Positions 25,723 through 34,240 are shown, counted from the stretch's first letter. The stretch: DNA of 64,000 nucleotides from UMGS1889 sp964540575 (GCA_964540575.1 CAZINI010000012.1:1-64000); one strand, 5' to 3'. Notes: a model not told the origin generated them from the sequence alone. Translations and numbers: made by a program.

Positions 25723-27078
25723 TTAGTTTTTCAGACTGTGAAGAGGTGCGGGTATCTGACCGCCTCTTGCAATAAATTTCGAGGGAGAATTGGTGTTCAC
25801 CCGCATAACGGGACCCTTTCCGAAAAGTCCGCCCCAGTCGAGGACCTCCCCCTCCTTCATACCGATAGCGGGAATTACCCTGACAGCGGTGGTCTTGTTA
25901 TTGACCATACCGATAGCTGCTTCGTCAGCGATCATTGCAGCAATAACATCGGCAGTGGTATCTCCGGGGATAACTATCATATCCAATCCCACAGAGCATA
26001 CAGCAGTCATTGCTTCAAGCTTTTCGATGGACAATGCCCCGCACTCTGCGGCAGCTATCATTCCTGCGTCCTCGGAAACGGGGATAAATGCACCGGACAG
26101 TCCGCCTATCCTTGAGCATGCCATTACGCCGCCCTTTTTAACGGCGTCATTGAGCATTGCCAGAGCAGCGGTAGTTCCGCATGCACCGCAGCGTTCAAGA
26201 CCTATCTCCTCCAGGATATGGGCAACGGAATCACCCACCGCAGGAGTAGGAGCAAGGGACAGGTCAACGATACCGAAAGGAACGCCCAGCCTTTTGGACG
26301 CAGTAACGCCCACCAGCTGACCCACTCTTGTTATCTTATATGCAGTTTTCTTGATAATATCTGCAATTTCGGTAATATTTGCATCGGGATATTTTGTCAG
26401 CACGGAGCGTACAACTCCGGGACCGGAAACGCCCACATTGATAATGCAGTCAGGCTCGCCTACGCCGTGGAACGCACCCGCCATAAACGGATTATCGTCA
26501 ACAGCATTGCAGAACACTACCAGCTTTGCAGCACCGAAGCACTGTTCATCAACGGTTTTCTCGGCAGCTTCTCTGACAATTCTTCCCATAATTCGGCAGG
26601 CGTCAAGGTTGATACCTGTCTTAGTTGAGCCGATATTTACCGAAGAACAAACGCAGCTTGTAGAAGCCAGTGCTTCGGGAATGGAGTTGATAAGCCGCTC
26701 ATCACCCGCCGAAAAGCCCTTCTGAACAAGTGCGGAATATCCTCCGATAAGGTTTACGCCGACAGCCTTTGCAGCCTTCTCCATAGTAAGTGCGAACTTC
26801 ACGGGAGATGCGTTGCAGGCGGCGGAAACGATAGCAATAGGCGTTACCGACAGCCTCTTATTGATAATGGGGATACCGTATTCCTTCTCTATCCCCTCGC
26901 CTACCGAAACCAGCTTTTCGGCACAGCGGGTTATCTTCTCATAGACCTTATCGCATGCTCTGTCAATGTCCGTGTCGATACAGTCCAGCAGAGAGATGCC
27001 CATAGTAATAGTACGAATATCCAGACATTCGTCCTGAATCATACGAATGGTTTCCAGAATATCATAAGCATTTATCAT
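25723..27078 (-). CDS. PFL family protein (UPF0210/DUF711)
   Basis: A 451-residue protein of the DUF711 family, which has a pyruvate-formate-lyase-like fold but no established reaction. Visible family features are the opening YDILETIRMIQDECLDIRTI, GISLLDCIDTDIDRACDKVY, NVGVSGPGVVRSVLTKYP, VPFGIVDLSLAPTPAVGDSV and the C-terminal IAAMIADEAAIGMVNNKTTA. The family is nearly always paired with a small ACT-domain protein, as here (26-bp gap). No glycyl-radical motif is seen, so it is not an active radical enzyme. Its position directly ahead of the V-ATPase operon, in the same direction, suggests cotranscription. Confidence 0.9.
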   Translation of the reverse strand: MINAYDILETIRMIQDECLDIRTITMGISLLDCIDTDIDRACDKVYEKITRCAEKLVSVGEGIEKEYGIPIINKRLSVTPIAIVSAACNASPVKFALTMEKAAKAVGVNLIGGYSALVQKGFSAGDERLINSIPEALASTSCVCSSVNIGSTKTGINLDACRIMGRIVREAAEKTVDEQCFGAAKLVVFCNAVDDNPFMAGAFHGVGEPDCIINVGVSGPGVVRSVLTKYPDANITEIADIIKKTAYKITRVGQLVGVTASKRLGVPFGIVDLSLAPTPAVGDSVAHILEEIGLERCGACGTTAALAMLNDAVKKGGVMACSRIGGLSGAFIPVSEDAGMIAAAECGALSIEKLEAMTAVCSVGLDMIVIPGDTTADVIAAMIADEAAIGMVNNKTTAVRVIPAIGMKEGEVLDWGGLFGKGPVMRVNTNSPSKFIARGGQIPAPLHSLKN

Positions 27079-27104
27079 ATAAAAAATCCTCCGAAATCAT
27101 TCGA

Positions 27105-27374
27105 TCAAATATGGTGCATACAGTTGAAAATATCCTCGTGCATAGTATGTATTTTAAGGTTGTTTTCCTCGCCCATTTTTTCAAAGCGGTCTGCAAGCAC
27201 GGTGAAATCGGCATTTATCCTTGAAATATCCACAAGCATTATCATAGCAAACATATCCTGTAAAACCGACTGTGTGACCTCAATAACGTTTGCATTGTAC
27301 TCAGCACAGACGCCGCTGACCTTTGCAAGGATGCCGACAGTATCCTTTCCGATTACGGTAATAACTGCTCTCAT
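27105..27374 (-). CDS. ACT domain protein (UPF0237)
   Basis: An 89-residue stand-alone ACT domain: RAVITVIGKDTVGILAKVSG, then NANVIEVTQSVLQDMFAMIM, matching the beta-alpha-beta-beta-alpha-beta pattern of the UPF0237 family. ACT domains usually bind small regulatory ligands such as amino acids; the ligand here is unknown. It is the likely first gene of the PFL / V-ATPase transcript. An AGGTATTATATA sequence precedes the ATG. Confidence 0.9.
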   Translation of the reverse strand: MRAVITVIGKDTVGILAKVSGVCAEYNANVIEVTQSVLQDMFAMIMLVDISRINADFTVLADRFEKMGEENNLKIHTMHEDIFNCMHHI

Positions 27375-27403
27375 TATATAATACCTCCAAAAACGGTAGT
27401 TTT

Positions 27404-27415
27404 GCTGAATTCAGC
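27404..27415. promoter_or_regulatory. Perfect 12-bp palindrome upstream of the ACT gene
   Basis: GCTGAATTCAGC is a perfect palindrome about 30 bp upstream of the ACT-domain start, in an AT-rich promoter region (TTGACG-like and TAATAT-like boxes lie further upstream on the minus strand). Its position between the presumed start site and the gene would suit a repressor site. This is weak evidence. Confidence 0.35.
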
Positions 27416-27655
27416 ACTTATATTTATATTATCATATTTTAAAGAAAAATAATATCGTCAAATTGAACAATTCTATATATCTTTTTGGGTAATTTTATTG
27501 CAAATTTATTATTTGGATAATTTTCCGTTTCCGTTAATTCAAAATATCTGACCGCTGAAACGGCAAATCACGAAATAATTCAGCAAATATTAACAAAAAC
27601 CGACAATTTACTTTGTTAATATGTGATATACTAACCTTATGAAAGGAGCGTATTT

Positions 27656-28501
27656 ATGAACATTATAGATCTGCATACTCATACAAAAAATTCCCCCGAC
27701 GGAAGCGATACCGTTGAAGCTATGGTCACACAGGCGAAAACGCTGGGACTGTCCGCCTATGCCATCACCGACCACTGCGAGGTAAACCGTTTCTATCCCC
27801 TTGAACATTACGGAGATATTCAGCCGAAGGAATACGATACATACGATTTTGAAAAGGATTTTTACATTTCAATGGAGGAAAATACTGCCATTAAGGAGCG
27901 TCTGGACGGCAGCCTGAAATTTCTCTGCGGAATTGAGCTGGGGCAGGCTCCCTATGATTATTCCATTGCCGATAAGGTCGTGTCGGACAAGCGGCTTGAT
28001 TTTGTTATCGGCTCTATCCACCAGATAATCGGCGAGGACGATTTTGCGTTTATCAGCTATGAAAATGCGGACGCCGTTCCGAAGCTTCTGGAAAGATATT
28101 ACACCGAGGTGCTGGAGCTTTGCCGCTGGAACAAGTTTGACGTTCTGGGACACCTCACCTATCCCCTGCGGTATATAGTGGGAAATTCGGGCATTCCCGT
28201 GGATATGAAGCCTTACGAGGAGCTTATCGCCGAAAGCTTCAAGACCCTTATCGCCAACGGAAAGGGCATTGAGATAAACACCTCGGGACTGCGTCAGAAA
28301 TACGGCAAACCATTCCCCGAGCTGTCCTATCTTAAGCTTTACAGGGACTTAGGCGGTGAGATACTCACCGTCGGCTCGGACGCACACTGCGTCGCCGATT
28401 TGGGAAAAGGCGTAAAGGACGGTTCAGAGCTTGCCCTTGCGGCGGGATTTAAACGCCTTTGCTATTTCGAGGGCAGAAAGCCTGTGTTTGTCGAGATTTA
28501 A
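27656..28501 (+). CDS. PHP-domain phosphatase, histidinol-phosphatase (HisJ) family
   Basis: A metal-dependent hydrolase of 281 residues. The PHP metal ligands are visible as DLHTHTKNSPDG (residues 5-16), ITDHCEVNRF (about 40), GIELG (about 88), GSIHQ (about 119), LGHLTYP (about 162) and GSDAH (about 243). This is the L-histidinol-phosphate phosphatase fold used by Firmicutes. No other his genes are nearby, so a different sugar- or nucleotide-phosphate substrate is possible. The ATG has GAAAGGAGCG eight bases upstream, and an extended -10 TGATATACT lies at 27624-27632. Confidence 0.88.
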   Translation: MNIIDLHTHTKNSPDGSDTVEAMVTQAKTLGLSAYAITDHCEVNRFYPLEHYGDIQPKEYDTYDFEKDFYISMEENTAIKERLDGSLKFLCGIELGQAPYDYSIADKVVSDKRLDFVIGSIHQIIGEDDFAFISYENADAVPKLLERYYTEVLELCRWNKFDVLGHLTYPLRYIVGNSGIPVDMKPYEELIAESFKTLIANGKGIEINTSGLRQKYGKPFPELSYLKLYRDLGGEILTVGSDAHCVADLGKGVKDGSELALAAGFKRLCYFEGRKPVFVEI

Positions 28502-28514
28502 CAATACGAAAACT

Positions 28515-28558
28515 CGGAGCAAGCTGTTCAGTGATGCAGCTTGCTCCGTTTATTTTTT
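28515..28558. terminator. Terminator after the PHP gene
   Basis: CGGAGCAAGCTG (28515-28526) pairs with CAGCTTGCTCCG (28537-28548), a perfect 12-bp stem followed by TTTATTTTTT on the plus strand. It overlaps the last codon of the convergent ATP-grasp gene and can serve both directions. Confidence 0.88.
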
Positions 28559-29272
28559 GGCGAATATATCGTTCGTTCCGGTTAATTCAGCCCATCTTGC
28601 AGTCAAAAATTTTGCGTAAAGCACGTTGTCAAGCCCATAGCAACCGATTGCAAATCCATCATTCATTTCTATAAGCAAAGTTCTGCCGTCATCGGTTTTT
28701 CCAAAATCAAGAGAACATGCTGACGGTATGTCTTTATAGGCTTTTACAGCAGCTTCCATAACAGATATATCACATTGCTTGTTTCTGTCACCATTATAAA
28801 ACTGTACACCGATAATCTCCCCATAGCGGATAAAACAACGCCATTCCGATACAAAATTTACGACATCGCTGCAAAAAATATCAGCATCGGGTTGGAGGTG
28901 GTCATATTCCGAAATATCCTCCCTGATGCGTACAATAATTCCTTTAGCCGCCTTTTCCTCAACCGGCTTTATAAAAACGGGAAGTTTTTCTCGTTTCAGA
29001 TCTTTCAATTTGACAATTCGTATATTTCTGCCTGTGAATTCCATAAGATCTTCGGGATAATCATAGTCTGGCGGAGTTATACCCAATTCACCCAAAGCGT
29101 GGCTCATAATAAGCATTCCGCCGACAACGACATCCTCTCTTTTTCTGCATGCAAGCTGCTCATTTGTTGAAAATAAAACACATTCTATCCCAAGCTTTTT
29201 GTACCCATCGAATGCAGCCTGACATTCTTCATTCCAAGGCTTTTCCTGAAATGCGTGAATATATGCTTTCAT
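28550..29272 (-). CDS. ATP-grasp (R2K-clade/DUF4343-like) protein
   Basis: A 240-residue protein resembling the small ATP-grasp families found in phages and bacteria (R2K clade). It has an N-terminal alpha/beta region, VFIKPVEEKAAKGIIV with the nucleotide-binding lysine (about residue 105), FVSEWRCFIRYGEIIGVQFYNG (given as its key parts SEWRCF and GVQFYNG) and the metal-binding C-terminal LLIEMNDGFAIGCYGLD (about 205). Such proteins are thought to ligate or modify peptides or nucleic acids, but none in this group has a firmly known role that can be transferred here. It stands alone. A TGCAAG-free leader and GGAGTTACA precede the ATG. Confidence 0.65.
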   Translation of the reverse strand: MKAYIHAFQEKPWNEECQAAFDGYKKLGIECVLFSTNEQLACRKREDVVVGGMLIMSHALGELGITPPDYDYPEDLMEFTGRNIRIVKLKDLKREKLPVFIKPVEEKAAKGIIVRIREDISEYDHLQPDADIFCSDVVNFVSEWRCFIRYGEIIGVQFYNGDRNKQCDISVMEAAVKAYKDIPSACSLDFGKTDDGRTLLIEMNDGFAIGCYGLDNVLYAKFLTARWAELTGTNDIFAKK

Positions 29273-29295
29273 TGTAACTCCTCACATAAATACAG

Positions 29296-29345
29296 CTTAG
29301 GGCAAGACTTCCCCGCCTTTTACTGCAGTAACATCTTGCCCTAAG
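29296..29345 (-). terminator. Stem-loop between the chemotaxis receptor and ATP-grasp genes
   Basis: CTTAGGGCAAGA (29296-29307) pairs perfectly with TCTTGCCCTAAG (29334-29345) around a 26-nt loop. It lies 21 bp beyond the chemoreceptor stop on the minus strand. The T-rich side is better on the plus strand (TTATTTTT), so termination efficiency on the minus strand is uncertain. Confidence 0.65.
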
Positions 29346-29365
29346 TTATTTTTCATTAAAAATAG

Positions 29366-31375
29366 TTACTTCGTCCCTTTAAAATGCAGAACCATTTCCT
29401 GAAGCGTCTTAGCCTGACTGCTCAGTTCCTCGCTGGACGCTGCACTTTCCTCGGCGGTAGAAGCGGTAAATCTCACTATCTCCTCAATGGAAGTGATCTT
29501 ATCGGAAACTGCTTTGACCTCGCCCGCCTGTACCTCGGAAGCCTCGGAGATGCTGGTGATAAGGTCGTTTACATGCTCAACGCCCTTGGAAACCACTTTG
29601 AGTGCCTCGTCCGTTTCGGCGGCAAGCCTTGTTCCCTTTTCAACGGCAATTCCCGTGCTGTTGATAAGATCGCTGGTGTTCTTAACTGCCTCGGCAGACT
29701 TGGAAGCAAGGTTTCTTACCTCGTCCGCAACCACTGCAAAGCCCTTGCCTGCGTCACCCGCTCTTGCGGCTTCAACTGCTGCATTAAGAGCAAGGATATT
29801 TGTCTGGAATGCAATATCGTCGATAGCGGCGATGATCTTAACTATCTCCTGAGCCTTTTCGTCAATGTCCCTCATAGACTCCATCAGCTCAGTCATACGC
29901 TTGTTGCACTCAACGACATTTTCCGAAGTGACCAACGAACGCTTCTGAGCGTCCTCGGCAGACTTGGCATTAGCTTCTATCTGGCTGACAAGCGACTGTA
30001 TAAGTGTCGTAAGGTCGTCGATAGTTCTCGACTGCTCATTTACACCGCTGGCAAGAGAATTGGAGGTTTCGGCAACATTATCCGAGCCGAGAGCCACCTG
30101 ATTTGATGCAGTGTCGATACCGCCGATGATGGTTCTCAGGCTGTCGGAAATACTGATTATGGACTGCTTTATCTCAGCAAAATCTCCGACGTAATCGCCG
30201 TTGAATTCGAGATCGAAATTTCCCCTTGAAAGCTTGTCCAGATTTCCCGTAATATCACCGATATAGCGAAGCCAAACTGTATTTGTATCTCCAAGGCTTT
30301 CGCAAAGCTGACTGATGCTGTCGTTTGCGTAATATGAAGGAACGTAGCTGAGATTGCCCTGCTCCATATTCTGAACCGCTGTTTTCAGTTCCTGAATAGG
30401 TTTAAGCAGCTTATTCAAAAGAATTCCGATAGCAAAGCTTACAACGACCAGAGCAGCCAGAAGTATGATAAGCTGAGCAATTGCAAATGCAGACATTTCA
30501 CCCATATACTCTATTCTGTCAATAGCATAGAGATAATACCAGCCCACAGACGAGATCTTATAGGGAATAAAGCAGACAGTTCTGCCGTCAAAATCCTTTG
30601 TCCTGTTTATAACGCTGAAGCTTTCGCTGTCAAGCATATCCACTACGCCGCCGTAGCATTCAAGATCTCTGAGATTAACGGAAGTGCTTGAACCGTCCTC
30701 GGCAACGTTTGGCATATATTCGGAATTTTTATGTACGAGAATGTTAAGGTCGCTGTCTGTCAGTATCGGATATGCTTTATCATAAAGGTTAACGTTTTGA
30801 GTTATCGACTCAAGGTTATCCGCATAAATATCCGCACCCATAACAAACTGCAGAGTACTTCCGCTGTAATATGCCTTTGCAACGGTAATTACCAGCTTTT
30901 TTGTATTGTTGTCGATATACGGAGAAGTGCAGATAAACTCACCCTTGTGGGCAATAGTGTCCTTGTACCAATCCCTTGCGGTAACGTCAAAATCATCGGG
31001 CAGAACAAATCCGCTGGCGAAGGTAGTGACGGCATTTGAGTCCACAACGTAGTAGTCGATAACATTGTCGGGCTTCTTTGAAGCAAGGAAGCTTTCCAGC
31101 TCGCTTTTGGATTTTGTGTTAAGAAAATCGCTGTAAATTATGGAATCCGCATAATATGAAATAATATTCTGCTGTTCGTTTATCCAATTGTCAAATTCCA
31201 GAGATCTGGCTTCGAGAGTTGCTGTCACTTCTTCATTTATCTGTCTTTCCAAGGTTTTACTTACCGACAAGTAGCTGCTTGCCGCCATTATCAAAAGCAT
31301 TACCGAGAGCACGATAACTATGCCGATATTCAGCTTTCGGTCAAAGCCGATACGCTTTTTCAATGAACTCATCAT
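29366..31375 (-). CDS. Methyl-accepting chemotaxis protein
   Basis: A transmembrane chemoreceptor of 669 residues. TM1 is near residues 10-35 (IGIVIVLSVMLLIMAA). An extracellular double-Cache ligand domain spans about 40-290, with YADSIIYSDFL, DWYKDTIAHKGEF and CFIPYKISSVGWYYLYAI. TM2 is near 305-330, then a HAMP domain (LNKLLKPIQELKTAVQNMEQ). The MCP signalling helices contain the hairpin core DIAFQTNILALNAAVEAARA followed by GDAGKGFAVVADEVRNLA. No CheW-binding pentapeptide (NWETF) is apparent. The ATG at 31375 follows AGGATGAGG. No che genes are nearby, so it is an orphan receptor; the ligand is probably a small molecule such as an amino acid. Confidence 0.95.
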   Translation of the reverse strand: MMSSLKKRIGFDRKLNIGIVIVLSVMLLIMAASSYLSVSKTLERQINEEVTATLEARSLEFDNWINEQQNIISYYADSIIYSDFLNTKSKSELESFLASKKPDNVIDYYVVDSNAVTTFASGFVLPDDFDVTARDWYKDTIAHKGEFICTSPYIDNNTKKLVITVAKAYYSGSTLQFVMGADIYADNLESITQNVNLYDKAYPILTDSDLNILVHKNSEYMPNVAEDGSSTSVNLRDLECYGGVVDMLDSESFSVINRTKDFDGRTVCFIPYKISSVGWYYLYAIDRIEYMGEMSAFAIAQLIILLAALVVVSFAIGILLNKLLKPIQELKTAVQNMEQGNLSYVPSYYANDSISQLCESLGDTNTVWLRYIGDITGNLDKLSRGNFDLEFNGDYVGDFAEIKQSIISISDSLRTIIGGIDTASNQVALGSDNVAETSNSLASGVNEQSRTIDDLTTLIQSLVSQIEANAKSAEDAQKRSLVTSENVVECNKRMTELMESMRDIDEKAQEIVKIIAAIDDIAFQTNILALNAAVEAARAGDAGKGFAVVADEVRNLASKSAEAVKNTSDLINSTGIAVEKGTRLAAETDEALKVVSKGVEHVNDLITSISEASEVQAGEVKAVSDKITSIEEIVRFTASTAEESAASSEELSSQAKTLQEMVLHFKGTK

Positions 31376-31486
31376 TACCTCATCCTTTCGGTGAAAATTG
31401 TTCGGGAAATTTCCGTTCAAAACCGAACAGTCCGCATTTTTACGGGCATAAAAGCCCTATCCAAACAGATAAAGCCAATTAATATT

Positions 31487-31515
31487 ATTATAGCGTTTTC
31501 CATCTCAAAAGTCAA
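31487..31515 (-). promoter_or_regulatory. Sigma-A promoter of the chemoreceptor
   Basis: On the minus strand TTGACT (31510-31515), a 17-nt spacer and a perfect TATAAT (31487-31492). Initiation near 31480 gives a leader of about 105 nt. No flagellar sigma-28 motif was found. Confidence 0.75.
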
Positions 31516-31601
31516 TATTTCCCGATAAATTTCACCAAATTTACAGGAAAAAACATTTTTTTAAAATAAAATAGGAATTCCCTTAATATTTGAAAAAACT
31601 A

Positions 31602-31630
31602 TTGAATATACCTGATTTCTATGATAAAAT
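31602..31630 (+). promoter_or_regulatory. Promoter of the papain-like gene
   Basis: TTGAAT (31602-31607), 17 nt, TAAAAT (31625-31630) preceded by ATGA, giving an extended -10. The start would be near 31637, about 95 nt before the ATG. The 310-bp intergenic region from 31421 holds this and the divergent chemoreceptor promoter and no gene. Confidence 0.6.
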
Positions 31631-31730
31631 GTAATTGACAATTTTTATAGAAGATAGCGTGCATAAACCGCTCTATACGACAAACGAACAATACGAAAAA
31701 ATATAAAATTCAATCTGAGAAAGGAAAACT

Positions 31731-32099
31731 ATGAACATAATCTACATTCACGAACCAACCGATCTGCAGTGCGGTCAGGCGGTGCTTGCAATGCTCCTTG
31801 GAACCTCTGCGGAACATATCTGCGAATATCTCGGTAATGACCGTGAAACCGACCTCCGAGAAATGAAGCGTGTGCTGACCGAACACGGAGTGAAATTCTC
31901 CGGCGAACGCAAGCAGGCTCAAACCAAAAACGACCTCCCCCGCTGTGCCCTGCTCAGCCTTGAAACGCCCCGCTGCTGGCACTGGTCGCTTTATGCCGAC
32001 GGCACTTTTTATGACCCCGAACACGGCATTCTCGATGATTTTCCGCAGTCTGAACGGAAATTTTTCTGGGAGATATTTTCGGATTCACTGCCGAAATAA
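31731..32099 (+). CDS. Small papain-like (C39-type) cysteine peptidase domain protein
   Basis: A 122-residue protein made of one compact papain-like domain. Cys14 lies in LQCGQAVLAMLLG, the usual start of the catalytic helix in C39-type folds. His84 lies in CWHWSLYADGTFYDP, with Asp95 completing a plausible Cys-His-Asp triad. There is no signal peptide, membrane helix or ABC domain, so it is cytoplasmic and not a bacteriocin transporter. It could be a peptidase, deamidase or amidase, or an inactive binder. A GAAAGGAAA sequence lies eight bases before the ATG. It stands alone and converges on the YeiH-like gene. Confidence 0.65.
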   Translation: MNIIYIHEPTDLQCGQAVLAMLLGTSAEHICEYLGNDRETDLREMKRVLTEHGVKFSGERKQAQTKNDLPRCALLSLETPRCWHWSLYADGTFYDPEHGILDDFPQSERKFFWEIFSDSLPK

Positions 32100-32117
32100 T
32101 TCAAATGACATTTTAAA

Positions 32118-32163
32118 GAAAAATCCAAAAGCAGCGAAAACTTTGCCGCTTTTGGATCTTTTA
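32118..32163. terminator. Bidirectional terminator
   Basis: ATCCAAAAGC (32123-32132) pairs with GCTTTTGGAT (32148-32157), with AAAGAAAA before and CTTTTAT after. It separates the convergent papain-like gene and the YeiH-like gene. Confidence 0.8.
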
Positions 32164-33198
32164 TCAAACGATACCCATAAAATATTCAACAGCTATTGCA
32201 ACAATTACTACCAGCAGCGAAATAATAAATCCGTGGAGCATAGGTGCAAATCCCGATTTTTTCATATCCTTGAAGCTTGTGTTAAGACCTATCGCCGCAA
32301 GTGCCGCTACCATAAGGAATTTGCTCAGTTCCTTCATTCCCGAGGAAGCTGCTGCGGGGATAACGCCAAAGCTGTTGACAGCTGTCAGAGCAAGAAATCC
32401 GAGGATAAACCAAGGGAAAATTTTTGCAATATCAAACTTAGCCTTAACATTTTCGGAAGCTGCACCGACTGCCTCTTTCCGCTTGATATGTGCGTTGATG
32501 AGTGCGAAAATAATTACTGTGGGAATAATGGACAGCGTACGAGTGAGCTTTACCATTGTGGCAAAATCTCCCGCCGCTTCGGAAAACGCATAGCCTGCCG
32601 CAACTACGCTGGAGGTGTCGTTGACCGCCGTTCCTGCCCATAAGCCGTATGCCATATCCGAAAGCCCCATTGCCTGTCCCATTATGGGGAAAAGCACGAT
32701 CATTGCCATATCAAAGAGGAATGTGGCTGACATGGCATAGGCAATATCCGTATCATCGGCGTCAATAACAGGCGAGATAGCGGCGATCGCCGAACCGCCG
32801 CATATTCCCGTGCCTGCGGAGATGAGGTTTGACAGCTTCCAGTTTATTTTCAGTGCCTTACCAACAAAATGTCCTATTCCAAAGCAGGTAAACAGCGTGA
32901 ACACCATCACACACAAAGACATTTTTCCCACTTCCAGAACCATTTTGATATTAAGGCTTGCACCCAGCAGGATAATTGCAAATTTCAATACCTTTTTTGA
33001 GGTAAAACTAAGTCCCTTTGAAAAAAGCTCGGTGGGTTTCCAGAAGTTATTGATTATCATTCCGAGGAACAGTGCTATGACCGATGCACCTATCAGATGC
33101 ACAGGCAGCAGTCCCTCCAAAAGCTTTGCGACCGCCGCAATTATAAGTGCCATGATGAAGCCGGGCAGCAGTGCGGCGAATTTTTTCAATGTGTTCAT
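32164..33198 (-). CDS. YeiH/UPF0324 family putative sulfate exporter
   Basis: An integral membrane protein of 344 residues with about ten helices. Family features include SVIALFLGMIINNF, GLSFTSKKVLKFAIILLGASLNIKMVLEVG (key parts KFAIILLGA), TGICGGSAIAAISPVI (about residue 130) and WAGTAVNDTSSVVAAGYAFSEAAG. Members are annotated as putative sulfate exporters, but the substrate is not well established. It is divergently transcribed from a LysR regulator that shares a palindrome in the 115-bp intergenic region, so that regulator probably controls it. Confidence 0.88.
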   Translation of the reverse strand: MNTLKKFAALLPGFIMALIIAAVAKLLEGLLPVHLIGASVIALFLGMIINNFWKPTELFSKGLSFTSKKVLKFAIILLGASLNIKMVLEVGKMSLCVMVFTLFTCFGIGHFVGKALKINWKLSNLISAGTGICGGSAIAAISPVIDADDTDIAYAMSATFLFDMAMIVLFPIMGQAMGLSDMAYGLWAGTAVNDTSSVVAAGYAFSEAAGDFATMVKLTRTLSIIPTVIIFALINAHIKRKEAVGAASENVKAKFDIAKIFPWFILGFLALTAVNSFGVIPAAASSGMKELSKFLMVAALAAIGLNTSFKDMKKSGFAPMLHGFIISLLVVIVAIAVEYFMGIV

Positions 33199-33234
33199 AT
33201 TTCTCGTTCCTTCCGATTAATTTATTTCTTTATC

Positions 33235-33266
33235 TTGATTTTATCACATTTTTATGATAAAATCAA
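33235..33266. promoter_or_regulatory. Perfect 12-bp inverted repeat between yeiH-like and LysR genes
   Basis: TTGATTTTATCA and TGATAAAATCAA are perfect inverted repeats with an 8-nt spacer. The position, between divergent LysR and target genes, is that of a LysR-type operator. A further GATAAAAATATTTTATC near-palindrome overlaps the LysR leader (33288-33304) and may be a second activation site. Confidence 0.65.
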
Positions 33267-33313
33267 ATTATTATTTACTATCAGATGATAAAAATATTTT
33301 ATCGGAGGAACTT

Positions 33314-34177
33314 ATGACTGATACAAGGATAGAAACATTTCTTACGCTGTGCAAGGTTATGAACTACCGCAAAACGGCAGAAATTCTGAATATGACCCAG
33401 CCTGCGGTAACTCAGCATATCCATTATCTTGAAAATTATTACAATTGCAAGCTGTTTATTTACGACAGAAAAAGCCTGCAAATGACGTACGAAGCGGAAC
33501 TGCTGAGAGAATATGCGGAAAACGTGACCTGTCAGGAAAAACGGCTGAGAACGCTGCTTTCGGAAAAGACAGGCTGCCATCTGTCGCTGGGGGCAACGAA
33601 AACCATCGGCGAATACGTCATTGCGGAGCATATTTCGGCATTTCTGAGCGACCCCGCAAACCGCATTTCCGTGAATGTTGATAACACCGAGCGGCTGCTT
33701 GCGGCGTTGTCCGACGGCAACATTGACCTTGCACTTATCGAGGGATATTTTGACAGCAGCCGATATGCCTCCAAGCTGTACAAAGAAGAGCCTTTTGTGG
33801 GAATATGCGGTGCGTGTCATCCATTTGCGGGACGGGAAATATCCATTGATGATATATGGAACGAAGAGCTTATTCTCCGTGAAGAAGGAAGCGGCACAAG
33901 GGATATTTTGCGGCAGCTGCTTGCCGACAGGAACCGCTCATTTTCCGATTTCAGGCGGACGACTGTCATCGGCAATTTCGGGCTTGCTGCTGCTATTCTC
34001 GCAAAGGGTATCGGCATCACCTTTGCATACAGAGCCGTTATGGAACGGGATAAAAATTTGGCGGAATTCAAGGTCGAGGGCTGGGATATTGTTCGTGAAT
34101 TTAACTATGTTTACCTTGACAATCCCTTTTCGGAGCAGGCAGCGGAGCTATTCGATTCATATCGGCTGAAAAATTAA
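33314..34177 (+). CDS. LysR-family transcriptional regulator
   Basis: A 287-residue DNA-binding regulator. The N-terminal winged helix-turn-helix is RIETFLTLCKVMNYRKTAEI, then MTQPAVTQHIHYLENYYNCKLF (parts NMTQPAVTQHI). The effector-binding domain (about 90-285) has LSLGATKTIGEYV and GSGTRDILRQLLA, resembling the CysB/CysL/YeiE subgroup linked to sulfur or anion metabolism. The ATG at 33314 was chosen because GGAGGAACTT precedes it; the longer frame lacks homology. It is likely autoregulatory and controls the divergent YeiH-like transporter. Confidence 0.9.
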   Translation: MTDTRIETFLTLCKVMNYRKTAEILNMTQPAVTQHIHYLENYYNCKLFIYDRKSLQMTYEAELLREYAENVTCQEKRLRTLLSEKTGCHLSLGATKTIGEYVIAEHISAFLSDPANRISVNVDNTERLLAALSDGNIDLALIEGYFDSSRYASKLYKEEPFVGICGACHPFAGREISIDDIWNEELILREEGSGTRDILRQLLADRNRSFSDFRRTTVIGNFGLAAAILAKGIGITFAYRAVMERDKNLAEFKVEGWDIVREFNYVYLDNPFSEQAAELFDSYRLKN

Positions 34178-34182
34178 GAAAA

Positions 34183-34220
34183 CCGCTTCTCCACACAATA
34201 GCATGGAGAAGCGGCATTTT
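34183..34220 (+). terminator. Terminator of the LysR gene
   Basis: CCGCTTCTCCA pairs perfectly with TGGAGAAGCGG across a 10-nt loop, followed by CATTTTAT. It lies six bases after the LysR stop. Confidence 0.88.
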
Positions 34221-34240
34221 ATGCAGCATACAAAAAAATG

